Assembly (NCBI GenBank): GCA_016840125.1
Contig: JAEOSY010000176.1
Location: forward strand, 1 to 21,918
Origin: Candidatus Helarchaeota archaeon
GTDB lineage: Archaea > Asgardarchaeota > Lokiarchaeia > Helarchaeales > HEL-GB-A
Length of the DNA stretch: 21,918 nt
Direction of reading: 5' to 3'
Each line of letters opens with the position of its first letter. The stretch's first letter is position 1. A model generated the notes under the pieces. That model saw only the letters and a program-made list of their open reading frames with translations, did not search any database and was not told the DNA's origin. Positions 13,601 to 21,918 of this stretch are shown here, in pieces. The translations under genes were made by a program, and so were the position numbers.

Positions 13601-15796
13601 ATGAGAAAAAAAGAAAGTATATTTAGGGTAATATTAATGTTACTCATTCTATCAAGCACCTTTTTGCTTTTATTTTTTAACGGACATCCAAATGGCAACC
13701 AAAAAAACCTTGAGGGTTTTTCGGGGAGATTAAAAACTTTCTCTTGGAGTTCAAATTGGTCGAATGTTACCGTAATTTCGGATGGTTACAATTCCAGCTA
13801 TTGGAATGACGGGAGTAGCAGTTCGGCAGCAATTGCCGTGGAAGAGAATGGAGTCATTCATGTGGTATGGGTTGATTTAACGAATGGTTCATGGGGTGTA
13901 GATTCCGAAATCATGTACGCAAATTATACGGAGGTCACGGGGTGGTCCAATGCCACGGTGATTTCTGACGGGTACAATGGGAGTTACTGGAATGACGATT
14001 ACAGTCTCGATCCCTCGATTGCGGCCGCTGCGGGGGAAATACACGTTGTCTGGCAGGAGTGGACAAACGGCACGTGGGGGACCGACCGTGAAATAATGTA
14101 CGCGAGCTACAACGCTACCAGAGGGTGGTCCAATGCGACGGTAATTTCCGACGGCTATAACGGGAGTTATTGGAATACGGGGATTAGTGAGAATCCCATC
14201 ATAACCGTAGATAACCTAGGGACCGTTCATGTGGTTTGGGAAGATTACACCTACGGTATCTGGGGCGTAGATTCCGAGATTATGTATGTTAATTATACCA
14301 TGGCGGCAGGCTGGTCCAATGCCACGGTGATTTCCGATGGATATAATGGGAGTTATTGGGGTACGGGCCCAAGTAGTACGCCGTATATTGCAACAGATAG
14401 TGCGGGGGTTGTCCATGCGGTGTGGCAAGAGTGGACGGACGGGGTCTGGGGCACCGATTCTGAAATCATGTACGCCAATTACACCGCGGGCGTGGGTTGG
14501 TCCAATGGTACGGTAATTTCCGACGGCTACAACGGGAGTTATTGGAATACTGGCGACAGCTATCGGCCTTCGATTGTAGTTGAAAGTTCGGGAGTAATCC
14601 ATGTGGCCTGGCGGGATAACACGGAGGGAGTGTGGTGGGATAACTTATGGGATCGCGAAATCATGTATGCGAATTATAACGCGTCTAGAGGGTGGTCTAA
14701 CGCTACGGTGATTTCCGATGGTTATAATGGGAGCTACTGGAATAATGATGGTAGCCGCGGACCATCGGTTGCCGTGGACGCTGCGGGAACCGTTCGTGTA
14801 GTTTGGCATGATTATACAGATGGCGAGTGGGGTATAGGTCCTGAAATTATGCACGCGAGTTCTGCAGATGGTATAGGTTGGTCCAATATCACGGTAATTT
14901 CTGATGGCTATAATGGGAGTTATTGGAATGATGGGGCGAGTCTTTGGCCCGCAATGGTTGCGGACAATAACGGAGGAGTACATGTTGTTTGGAGTGATTT
15001 CACCAATGGAACCTGGGGGATAGATACGGAGATCATGTATGTCTCCTCTAAAAATGTCACTAGCCAAATTTCAATCCCTAAAACCCCATTTCTAAATCCA
15101 ATTTCACCCAGAACCGATTCTGATGGAATAATTAACCTGAACTGGAGTGATGTAACTAATGCAATAATATATTATGTTTATAGGAACACGTCATTCATTA
15201 CCTCAGTGGTTGGCCTGACACCAATAGATACCGTTACAACAAGCAATTATACGGGTAGGATATCCATCAATGGAACATACTACTATGCGATCGTCGCTGG
15301 CAACGCCTTAGGCAATAGCTCCATTTCCAATTGCGAAAACGTTACTGTGGCAATTTCAACTCAACCAGCTGGATTAGATTCGAATTTTTTCATCATTCTC
15401 ATGATCATCATAATTGTGGGAGTTGTTGCTGTGAGTTGCATTGCTACTTATTCATTTAGAAGGAGAAGTCAGATTGGATCCGACATGGATGTCCCAGAAA
15501 AATTCAAACAACTCCCTCTAAACGAAAAAATACGAACAGCTATTGAACAAAGCATAACGATTGAGGCATTAGATAGGATAGATGCTCCCGATTTGATGAA
15601 CCTGTTAAGGGGTGAAATAGGAGTCCTTTCACCACTAATTGAAGAGCGGGTTTCTAAATTACCAATTACGGATGATGAAAAGAATGAAATTATGGAAGAA
15701 TTATGGAGATTACCAGCGGGTCTCCAGAAGAAGCTCCTAAACCAATTTGAAGAAAGGATTTCTAGTAGTAAATCACAAATAATAAAAGGGTCGTGA
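13601..15796 (+). CDS. type I membrane protein with seven-repeat beta-propeller ectodomain
   Basis: A 731-residue protein: signal peptide (~1-30, FRVILMLLILSSTFLLLFF), seven tandem ~62-residue repeats (~53-487), an Fn3 domain (~494-585, INLNWSDVTNAIIYYVYRN), one membrane helix (~595-618) and a ~110-residue helical cytoplasmic tail (PEKFKQLPLNEKIRTAIEQS onward). Each repeat has an I-A-V-D-x-x-G-x-V-H-V-V-W strand, E-I-M-Y and the near-invariant WSNATVISDGYNGSYW. Seven units suggest a closed seven-bladed propeller of the sialidase/BNR-like type. Sequons (NAT, NGS, NYT) occur in every unit, so heavy N-glycosylation is expected. The gene starts 2 bases after the wHTH gene and its end overlaps the four-helix gene. 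A receptor or adhesion role is inferred; the ligand is unknown. Confidence 0.88.
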   Translation: MRKKESIFRVILMLLILSSTFLLLFFNGHPNGNQKNLEGFSGRLKTFSWSSNWSNVTVISDGYNSSYWNDGSSSSAAIAVEENGVIHVVWVDLTNGSWGVDSEIMYANYTEVTGWSNATVISDGYNGSYWNDDYSLDPSIAAAAGEIHVVWQEWTNGTWGTDREIMYASYNATRGWSNATVISDGYNGSYWNTGISENPIITVDNLGTVHVVWEDYTYGIWGVDSEIMYVNYTMAAGWSNATVISDGYNGSYWGTGPSSTPYIATDSAGVVHAVWQEWTDGVWGTDSEIMYANYTAGVGWSNGTVISDGYNGSYWNTGDSYRPSIVVESSGVIHVAWRDNTEGVWWDNLWDREIMYANYNASRGWSNATVISDGYNGSYWNNDGSRGPSVAVDAAGTVRVVWHDYTDGEWGIGPEIMHASSADGIGWSNITVISDGYNGSYWNDGASLWPAMVADNNGGVHVVWSDFTNGTWGIDTEIMYVSSKNVTSQISIPKTPFLNPISPRTDSDGIINLNWSDVTNAIIYYVYRNTSFITSVVGLTPIDTVTTSNYTGRISINGTYYYAIVAGNALGNSSISNCENVTVAISTQPAGLDSNFFIILMIIIIVGVVAVSCIATYSFRRRSQIGSDMDVPEKFKQLPLNEKIRTAIEQSITIEALDRIDAPDLMNLLRGEIGVLSPLIEERVSKLPITDDEKNEIMEELWRLPAGLQKKLLNQFEERISSSKSQIIKGS
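13757..15060 (+). repeat. seven tandem ~186-bp coding repeats (propeller blades)
   Basis: The DNA unit is most alike where it encodes WSNxTVISDGYNGSYWN, with near-identical runs such as GGTGGTCCAATGCCACGGT and GGGAGTTATTGGAAT. Third-position changes are frequent elsewhere in the unit. Repeat 2 lacks about two residues and repeat 5 has a ~3-residue insertion (WWDNLWD). The region is richer in G+C than its flanks. The high DNA similarity indicates duplication with continuing homogenisation. Confidence 0.85.
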
Positions 15797-16278
15797 GGAT
15801 GATGGGTGAAGAGCGGAACCAAAGCAGGAATTTCTTGATTTTAACTCAATTTGTAACCTACGGCATTTTCTTGGCGAGCCATTTTTTAACTTGGGGAATT
15901 TGGGCAACCACCCACGCGATCCCTACATCAATTTATTACTATTCTGGAATAGGATTAGTTTCAGGTCAAATCTCATTACTCCTTGTGAATAGCCTATTTT
16001 TAATGGGTAGCATCCTAATAATATTGTTCTTTTTTAAATTGCAGGAGAAAAAAAATAAGTTTTTTGCGATTTTCTTCGATATTACTATTATTAGTTATAC
16101 GAGTGCATTTCTTCTTTCAGTAATTGGTTTCTTTTTCTTCGATAATTATACGAAGTTAGGTATAAATTTAGAACAATTACGTCTTGGATTTTATTTCTGG
16201 GTTATATCTTCTAGTATGATGGTTGTGCTTCTATTTTATGTAAAACGAATCATATCTGATGATGGAGAAGGGACTTAA
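15793..16278 (+). CDS. four-helix integral membrane protein
   Basis: About 161 residues with four predicted membrane helices (~14-36, ~58-81, ~89-116 and ~131-151), a positive loop between helices 2 and 3 (KLQEKKNK), and an acidic C-terminus. No known family motif is seen. GTG 15793 overlaps the TGA of the propeller gene by four bases (GTGA), the classic coupling arrangement; ATG 15799 and ATG 15802 are alternatives. As the last gene of the operon it may partner with the single helix of the propeller protein. A transporter or enzyme role cannot be read from the sequence. Confidence 0.75.
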   Translation: MRMMGEERNQSRNFLILTQFVTYGIFLASHFLTWGIWATTHAIPTSIYYYSGIGLVSGQISLLLVNSLFLMGSILIILFFFKLQEKKNKFFAIFFDITIISYTSAFLLSVIGFFFFDNYTKLGINLEQLRLGFYFWVISSSMMVVLLFYVKRIISDDGEGT

Positions 16279-16516
16279 GAGAAAGTTGGAGACCAGAAAG
16301 ACTGAAATATCTAGAGTAGGAATAATATTTAGAATCGGTGCTAGCGTAATGTCCTAGGATAATAATAATGTAATATCAAATCCAATAATTGCTTCTCTCA
16401 CAGCATCATAACCCATAAGTTCCAACTCGAACGCATGGAGTGAAATATATCATGAAATTGGAGAAATATCAAGATACAAGGGCTTTTCTGTATGATTTTA
16501 TAACAAAATTCTGTTT
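16279..16516. other. convergent intergenic gap
   Basis: 238 AT-rich bases lie between the end of the four-helix gene and the end of the large surface protein gene. I see no clear gene, hairpin or long T-tract on either strand. A 36-codon plus-strand frame from ATG 16452 runs antisense into the neighbouring gene and is not called. Confidence 0.5.
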
Positions 16517-19500
16517 TTATTTAGCTTTTTTCAAGGTTACAGATTTCTTGTTAGAATTATGAGATTGAGAGCTTGAAGAATCTTGTATCTTTTTCTTTCG
16601 CTTTCGAACAAAAAACCTTCCCGCTAAAACTGAAGCAGCTACGATAACAATGAGAAGGATAATCAAGTACCATGGAAAGGGCGGGGGGGGTTCAGGAATG
16701 ACTATAGCTTTACTTTCAGAGGGTGGGCCTAAATTTCCCGCTGAATCAATAGGTATTAGGTAGTAGTTATAAGTTCCTGGCGTTAAACCTGAATCTAAGT
16801 ACGAAAGCGAAGTTGTAAATCCAATAAGTATACCATTCCGATAAATATAATAACTAACAGATGTCTGATCTGTCACCTGTTCCCAACTCAGCAAGACACC
16901 AGTATCATTCGGCGTAGAAATTGTAAGATTTGGTTGAGGCGGCGGAATAGTATCCACATGAATAATTCCTGTTAAATTGACAGCATGATCTGCTCTATCA
17001 AAAATCGTGATTGTAATTGCCCAAGCGCCATCTAGAATTGTAGAAGTATTGTGAAATGACCAATTAGAGGTATTTCCTAAATTATTTGTAAAGTTGCCCC
17101 CTCCAGTGATATTGGTTTTCGAAATGGAAATGTTCTTCACTCCAAATCCTGTATCAAATGACGTACCGTTGATCCAAATCCATCCCTGTGTATTTCCATT
17201 TTGGGGGTGACTCAAGTCGGTAGAGGGATTTTGGAATCCGGTTGGTGGATTTATTTCAATTGTAACATTGCAAACCAATTCATAAGAATTCCCTGCGTAA
17301 TCGACGATGGAGATTCTAACCTCATAAAAACTATTTAAAATGTTATCAGCTATGGGTGAAATGTTATAGAAGGCAAAATTTTGCATATTGCCAATATTAA
17401 TGCTCCAGTCAAATATTCCATTGGAAGTATTGGATTGGATTATAGTTATCTCGCGAATACCTGAGCTCGGGGAAGGGTCCCATGCTGTACCGTTGATCCA
17501 AATTGGAGCCGTTTTTTGGACGGTTTGAGTGGATGTATTTATCCATTGAAAACCAATGGGCGCAATATAATCGACACTAAATACATTTGTTGCAGAGAAA
17601 AGTTTTCCTGCGGAATCATTTGAAAAAATTTGGACTGTTACTGTATTATTAGGCCAAAATAAATTTGTGGTGTTACCAAAATAGAAACCATTCCACGTTA
17701 AAGTATAATTAGATGACCAAGTGCTAGCACCCGTTCTATTACGATACCAAACTTGAATTAGATGACGGGAAGAGTTTATTGCAGTCACTGAAATAGAATT
17801 CGTAGTGTATGTTGTGTTAAATGGGGACACCAATGCAAGTGGATTATATTCCTCTGTGAAGTAAATCTCACTATCAATTGAATCATCTCCACTCCAAATC
17901 AGATATAATAACCCCTCAAAAGGATGAATCCCTAAATCAACTGAAGAAGAATTTTCAGAAACATCATTAATCAAACGGGGTGTTAGGAAATTGCCTCCTC
18001 GATTATCTGTAATAAATGGTCGTAAATTCCCCTGAAATTCTCCAACCCACGCAATAAAGACTGCGTCAGGGGAAATACCCGTGTCTATTGCAATTTGAGG
18101 ATGGATGTCAGATTTAATTGAATTCTTCGAGACTATTATTGGGGGGGAACAATTCCCAGAAGCAATTTCTACATATGCTATATCAAATTGGTCATTGATT
18201 TTGGAATTCCATGTAAGATGTATGTTCTTCGAGGAGTCAATTGCCACATCTGGTGAAGAATCTTCCTCAAAATTAGCAGAAATCTTGAGAGGTGGATCTG
18301 TAAACATTCCTTTTGAATTATTTTTATAAAAGATGTCAAAATTCCCCGTTGAATTATCTGCCCAAAAAAGATGGACTATTTTAGATGCATCTATCCCAAT
18401 TGCAGGAGTGATATATCGGTTAGAGTAGTTTGATTCGATTAATGTCCGGACAGTAAAATCTCCATCAGAGTTATTCGTGTACCATACGGTATAATTGCCA
18501 GATATAATAGTTGAACCAACTATCAATAGATGTGCAGTATTATTAATATCTACTGCAAGATTTGCGTCTAAAAACAGCTCTAAAGGACTTCTTTGTAGTT
18601 TAAGTGGTGTTCCGAAAGAACCCTTTGAATTATTTATATAATATAAATCAGAAAGGGGTGATTCCTTTTCCATCCAGATTACATGCGCTATATTTAATGA
18701 ATCAACAACTATCTCCAAATTATGGAGTTCATAAAATGAGTTAAAGAGAACTGATGAATTCCCAAAATGTCCAATTAAGTTATTATTATATATTATTTCA
18801 TAGGATATACCTGTATTTTTTATCCATACAGTATGGATTTTATTATTAGAGTCTATGCCAATTTTTGGATATTCATCAGTAAAAGAGTTGGAAGACAGAT
18901 TCAGGGGGAAAATTGTATCGATGATAAACCAGCGGTCGCGTTGTGCAATTTGCCCAAGGGAATCATTTGCAAATACTTGGAGGTGATAAACACCATCCTC
19001 CCATATTATACTGTCATTCTTAAATATGGAACCATTATAGGTGATTGTGAAATTACCTATCCAACCAGCTCCTTTATCGAACCTAAACCAAGATTGGTTG
19101 ACATATGTGGTATTTTCAATGATTAGGAGAAAGTTTTTATGAAAATACGTGGTGTTAAGTGGACTAATTATCTGAATTTTTGGTCCTGTAGCTAGAACCT
19201 GAAAGTAGTGCCATTTACTTATTGTTATATTGTATGAGTTATTTACGAACACTTGCAAAATATAATTACCATCTTTCCAAATTAATTGGCTTGAATTAAC
19301 ATAGAATGAACTATTATAAGTGAGTGTATAATTCTTAGACCAACTAAGACCTCCATTTGAACTGTTTCTGAACCAGACCGTATCAATCTCTGTAAAATTT
19401 TTTATAACGATGGGAATTTCTGAACGATAAAATATGGATGCAGAGGGAGAGCGGATCTCAATATTGGGTAAGGCTTCAGCATTAGTTTTTACTAAATAGA

Positions 19501-20110
19501 ATGTATAGGTAAAAAATCCACCCCATTCATACGTACCATTTATGAGGAATCCAGTATTGCGATCATAATATGCAGTTGAGTTCGTTGCTCCTAGATCAGT
19601 TAATCTCCAGCAATCATAACTTTTACCCCAAAGGGATATCACCTCTTGACTGGAAACATTCATCATAATATCCCCTACCGTAACTGCACTTGACACATAA
19701 ACTGTGCTATTTAATTCAACATTTGTATGGATCCAGAATGGTTCATGTGAAGTATTCTCCCACCGAGGGTTATCACTATTTGATATAATTCGCGTTAAGT
19801 CATTCACAATTCGGTGATTGAGAGTTCCATTAAAATCCTCAGATATTGAATATTGAGTAGGGGAAATTAGCGTATAATTTTCTGAACCACTCCATATTGT
19901 TTGTGGTTGAAAAAGCGTCTTATATGTCCCATTCCAGAAAAAAAAAGTTTGATTTGCGATAGAACTCTTATAATTCAAAAGAGGTTGTGAATAATTAGTT
20001 TCTAAAAAGCTGTAGCTTGAAGGTAATTGATGAAAAAATTGAATGAAAAGTGGCGTTGTGATTAAAAATAATAAAACTGATAGTGATATAATTTTTAATT
20101 TCATATGCAT
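16517..20110 (-). CDS. large type I surface protein: Ig-like domains, propeller and Fn3
   Basis: A 1197-residue protein. Domains in order: signal peptide (~1-30), a beta-rich N-terminal domain (~30-215) with YYDRNTGFLINGTY, two related Ig-like domains (~218-310, ~310-398; both with VWFR/SWFR, then W-x-x-N-x-T-x-T-Y-N), a seven-unit propeller (~400-752; units with GID/AID, then IHLxW, Y, IxS), three more Ig-like domains (~753-1055), an Fn3 domain (~1056-1135, VLLSWEQVTDQTSVSYYIYR), a membrane helix (~1145-1165) and a short tail beginning RKRKKK. N-x-S/T sequons are very frequent. Outward display on the cell surface is expected; adhesion or glycan/peptide binding is likely but unproven. SD GGAGG (20124-20120) lies 9 bases before ATG 20110, so this start is preferred to the ATG two codons later. 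It runs convergent to the propeller operon. Confidence 0.88.
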   Translation of the reverse strand: MHMKLKIISLSVLLFLITTPLFIQFFHQLPSSYSFLETNYSQPLLNYKSSIANQTFFFWNGTYKTLFQPQTIWSGSENYTLISPTQYSISEDFNGTLNHRIVNDLTRIISNSDNPRWENTSHEPFWIHTNVELNSTVYVSSAVTVGDIMMNVSSQEVISLWGKSYDCWRLTDLGATNSTAYYDRNTGFLINGTYEWGGFFTYTFYLVKTNAEALPNIEIRSPSASIFYRSEIPIVIKNFTEIDTVWFRNSSNGGLSWSKNYTLTYNSSFYVNSSQLIWKDGNYILQVFVNNSYNITISKWHYFQVLATGPKIQIISPLNTTYFHKNFLLIIENTTYVNQSWFRFDKGAGWIGNFTITYNGSIFKNDSIIWEDGVYHLQVFANDSLGQIAQRDRWFIIDTIFPLNLSSNSFTDEYPKIGIDSNNKIHTVWIKNTGISYEIIYNNNLIGHFGNSSVLFNSFYELHNLEIVVDSLNIAHVIWMEKESPLSDLYYINNSKGSFGTPLKLQRSPLELFLDANLAVDINNTAHLLIVGSTIISGNYTVWYTNNSDGDFTVRTLIESNYSNRYITPAIGIDASKIVHLFWADNSTGNFDIFYKNNSKGMFTDPPLKISANFEEDSSPDVAIDSSKNIHLTWNSKINDQFDIAYVEIASGNCSPPIIVSKNSIKSDIHPQIAIDTGISPDAVFIAWVGEFQGNLRPFITDNRGGNFLTPRLINDVSENSSSVDLGIHPFEGLLYLIWSGDDSIDSEIYFTEEYNPLALVSPFNTTYTTNSISVTAINSSRHLIQVWYRNRTGASTWSSNYTLTWNGFYFGNTTNLFWPNNTVTVQIFSNDSAGKLFSATNVFSVDYIAPIGFQWINTSTQTVQKTAPIWINGTAWDPSPSSGIREITIIQSNTSNGIFDWSINIGNMQNFAFYNISPIADNILNSFYEVRISIVDYAGNSYELVCNVTIEINPPTGFQNPSTDLSHPQNGNTQGWIWINGTSFDTGFGVKNISISKTNITGGGNFTNNLGNTSNWSFHNTSTILDGAWAITITIFDRADHAVNLTGIIHVDTIPPPQPNLTISTPNDTGVLLSWEQVTDQTSVSYYIYRNGILIGFTTSLSYLDSGLTPGTYNYYLIPIDSAGNLGPPSESKAIVIPEPPPPFPWYLIILLIVIVAASVLAGRFFVRKRKKKIQDSSSSQSHNSNKKSVTLKKAK

Positions 20111-20146
20111 GACCTATATCCTCCAATCATACTTATAATCCTTAGT

Positions 20147-20155
20147 AAAAAAAAA
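20147..20155 (-). terminator. T9 terminator of the Ig-repeat gene
   Basis: On the minus strand CCCCC is followed by nine T (complement of 20155-20147), about 25 bases past the stop at 20181 and just upstream of the next gene on that strand. This suggests that the two minus-strand surface genes are transcribed separately, at least in part. A TATA-like ATTATAAGT follows at about 20140-20131. Confidence 0.45.
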
Positions 20156-20180
20156 GGGGGAGTAATTATATTTATGGTCT

Positions 20181-21918
20181 TTATACTGTTATTTCTACAG
20201 CGATTAATGTTTTAATGTCGGTCAAAATTTGGTTCGAATCCACTCGGAAGACCTCTTGCATCTCAGGACACGTAACCCAGGGATTATTGAAGATTCCATT
20301 TCCCCAAGGCGCCTCGTTTTCGTCCGTTTTCAAGCCAGTTAATTTGGGTTTTATATCATGGAGTAGCTTATCGTAGGCATCCTCAAATTCGTTGGAAATA
20401 ATCAAGTCTTTTAGTGCATTTAGTTTATTATTCATGGTTGCTTTTCGATTACTTTCAGGATCCTCCCAACATATTTCAGGAGAATCTTGAATTTTCGCGT
20501 TCAGTTGATCGATCTCCCAAATAACAAATTGTTTCATAAGCTCTAATGTTATTTCGAAGGCGCCCTCAGTTGAACTCGCCGATGCATCATTGGGTCGGTC
20601 GTTGTCCGCATCCCAGACTGTCACTTCTACATCGTGTATTCCCTCGTCCATGATCCAACTGTTGGTAAATACAAATGAATACAAATTGCCTGTCTGTGAT
20701 TGATCGATAGGAGTGGTGATCTGCCCATCGATCTGGAATTCAAATAATCCAATACCGGATATGTCACTTGCAATGATAGAGATACCAATCGTAAACGGAT
20801 CTACACTTATCTCGAGATTCGATATTTCTGGATCCATAGTATCGTCATCAACAATAATGACAGTATTAGAGTCCGTGGTAGATTCTTGGTCTGTGCTACC
20901 CCGGTCTAGGTCTGCGTTGCTGGCAGTCACCGTAATGGTGTGGGCTCCCAGCGAATTGGGAACTGCGTAGACACCCGCGGCGGTTCCTGCAGGGACTCCG
21001 TCAATCTCAACAGAGATTGAAGCGATACCGCTCTCCTGGTCTTCCACCGAGACGGTCCAATCCCCTGGCGCGCCGTCGGTGCCGTCCCCTGCATGTACTA
21101 TCGATATTACTGGTGCTGTCGTGTCATCATCAACAATGGTAACACTATTAGAGTCTGTTGCGGCTTCTTGATCTATTACACCGCGATCCAAGTCCGCATT
21201 AACTGCTATAACTGTGATAGTATGCGAACCTAAGGAGTTCGGTACTTGATAATTCCCTGAAGACGTCCCGACTGGAATGCCATCGATTTCCACGGCAATT
21301 GAAGCGATGCTACTCTCTGGATCGACCGCCGAGATAGTCCAGAACCCTGGACTTCCGTCCGTGGCTTCTCCAGAATATTCAATACTGATAATCGGTCCCG
21401 TTATATCATCATCAATTATACCTACTGTTGTAAAAGCATATGTAGTCTCTTGATCAATGATTCCACGATCTAAATCTGCATTAGCGGCGGTTACTGTAAT
21501 AGTGTGTAGTCCTATTGAATTTGGAACTGCATAAACCCCTGCCGTGGTTCCTGCGAGAACACCGTCAATCTCCACTGCGATTGAAGCAATACCGCTCTCA
21601 GGATCAGTAACTATAACTTCCCAGATCCCTGGGTTTCCGTCATTTGCTTCACCATTATAGGTTATCGTTATAAATGGGCCTGTTTCATCATCATCAGCTA
21701 CTGTCACGGAATCAGATAAAATCGTTGTTTCTTGGTCTATGCTTCCACGATCTAAGTCTGCGTTGGTGGCAGTCACCGTAATGGTGTGGGGTCCCAGCGA
21801 ATTGGGAACTGCGTAATTGCCTGCTGCGGTTCCTGCGGGGACACCGTCAATCTCAACAGTAATTGAAGCGATACCGCTCTCTGGGTCTTCCACCGAGACC
21901 ATCCAATCCCCTGGTGCG
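20181..21918 (-). CDS. tandem Ig-like repeat surface protein, N-terminus outside the window
   Basis: The visible 578 residues are the C-terminal part; the frame is open to the window edge, and the Met at 21902 lies inside a repeat, so it is not the start. About four 95-residue (285-bp) repeats are seen. Each has PGxWxVSVEDPESGIASI, VEIDGVPAGT, the Y-x-V-P-N-S-x-G-x-H-T-I-T-V core, NADLDRG and an acidic DDD link that could bind calcium. They are followed by a diverged Ig-like domain (DVEVTVWDADND) and a helical C-terminal domain of ~130 residues (LMKQFVIWEIDQLNAKI onward) with two Cys (ICWED and VTCPE) that may form a disulphide. No C-terminal membrane helix or basic tail is present, so it may be released, bound to another surface protein, or anchored at its unseen N-terminus. 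Confidence 0.85.
   Translation of the reverse strand, partial: APGDWMVSVEDPESGIASITVEIDGVPAGTAAGNYAVPNSLGPHTITVTATNADLDRGSIDQETTILSDSVTVADDDETGPFITITYNGEANDGNPGIWEVIVTDPESGIASIAVEIDGVLAGTTAGVYAVPNSIGLHTITVTAANADLDRGIIDQETTYAFTTVGIIDDDITGPIISIEYSGEATDGSPGFWTISAVDPESSIASIAVEIDGIPVGTSSGNYQVPNSLGSHTITVIAVNADLDRGVIDQEAATDSNSVTIVDDDTTAPVISIVHAGDGTDGAPGDWTVSVEDQESGIASISVEIDGVPAGTAAGVYAVPNSLGAHTITVTASNADLDRGSTDQESTTDSNTVIIVDDDTMDPEISNLEISVDPFTIGISIIASDISGIGLFEFQIDGQITTPIDQSQTGNLYSFVFTNSWIMDEGIHDVEVTVWDADNDRPNDASASSTEGAFEITLELMKQFVIWEIDQLNAKIQDSPEICWEDPESNRKATMNNKLNALKDLIISNEFEDAYDKLLHDIKPKLTGLKTDENEAPWGNGIFNNPWVTCPEMQEVFRVDSNQILTDIKTLIAVEITV
20835..21918 (-). repeat. 285-bp tandem coding repeats
   Basis: Four units occur with the DPES/DQES motif near 21884, 21600, 21317 and 21034, a spacing of about 285 bases. 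The units at the window edge and nearest the C-terminus are almost identical in DNA (both include GACATCCCTGGCG-like PGDW codons and GAGAGCGGTATCGCTTC), while the two between them are more diverged. The array continues beyond the window. Confidence 0.8.

Noticed and set aside
14216..15067. two minus-strand open frames of 128 and 140 residues with repeated Pro/Ile motifs
   Set aside because: They are antisense shadows of the propeller repeats.
16452..16562. 36-codon plus-strand frame starting MKLEKYQDTRAFL
   Set aside because: Its second half is antisense to the end of the large surface protein gene and it has no SD.
1..21918. tRNA or rRNA genes
   Set aside because: No cloverleaf with a GGTTCGAATCC-type T-loop and no conserved rRNA stretch was recognised in any gap.

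Overview
The window looks archaeal, and an Asgard (Lokiarchaeia-like) genome is the best guess. The DNA is AT-rich by eye. TATA-like boxes lie about 25 nt upstream of several starts, some of which would give leaderless messages. Regulators are winged-helix proteins. Surface proteins are dense in N-x-S/T sequons and end in one membrane helix with a basic tail. No rRNA, tRNA, CRISPR array or informational marker gene was seen, so the lineage is inference from style, not from a marker.

Left part (1-4750). A 1089-residue minus-strand protein fuses TPR repeats, HEAT repeats and a TraB/TIKI-like domain that keeps both GxxH motifs. Next to it is a small winged-helix-like protein. Divergent from that is a 198-residue protein with a nucleoside-deoxyribosyltransferase/SLOG-like ESxxxGTxxELG motif.

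Middle part (about 4750-12800). This is an accessory region full of repeats and broken genes. It holds: (i) an array of a degenerate 18-bp unit, TTGTAAACTTYTAACGAA, with stray copies at both ends of the left region and near 9400; (ii) three copies of a ~105-bp MITE-like element; (iii) two direct copies of a ~300-bp repeat, R1; (iv) two copies of a ~80-bp AT-rich repeat, R2; (v) an intact subtilisin-family protease, noticeably richer in G+C than its surroundings; (vi) a two-helix zinc-ribbon membrane protein; (vii) a frameshifted gene of unknown function; and (viii) a broken GHMP-family sugar kinase.

Right part (12800-21918) is about the cell surface. A tight three-gene operon encodes a triple winged-helix protein, a type I membrane protein with a seven-repeat (probably seven-bladed) beta-propeller ectodomain and a ~110-residue cytoplasmic tail, and a four-helix membrane protein. 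On the other strand lie a 1197-residue type I membrane protein, with Ig-like domains, a second seven-unit propeller, an Fn3 domain and a basic tail, and the 3' end of a long protein made of 95-residue Ig-like repeats, cut by the window edge.

The strongest candidates for something undescribed are the propeller-receptor operon with its adjacent wHTH protein, the TPR-HEAT-TraB fusion, and the dispersed 18-bp repeat array. Their roles are inferred from architecture only.
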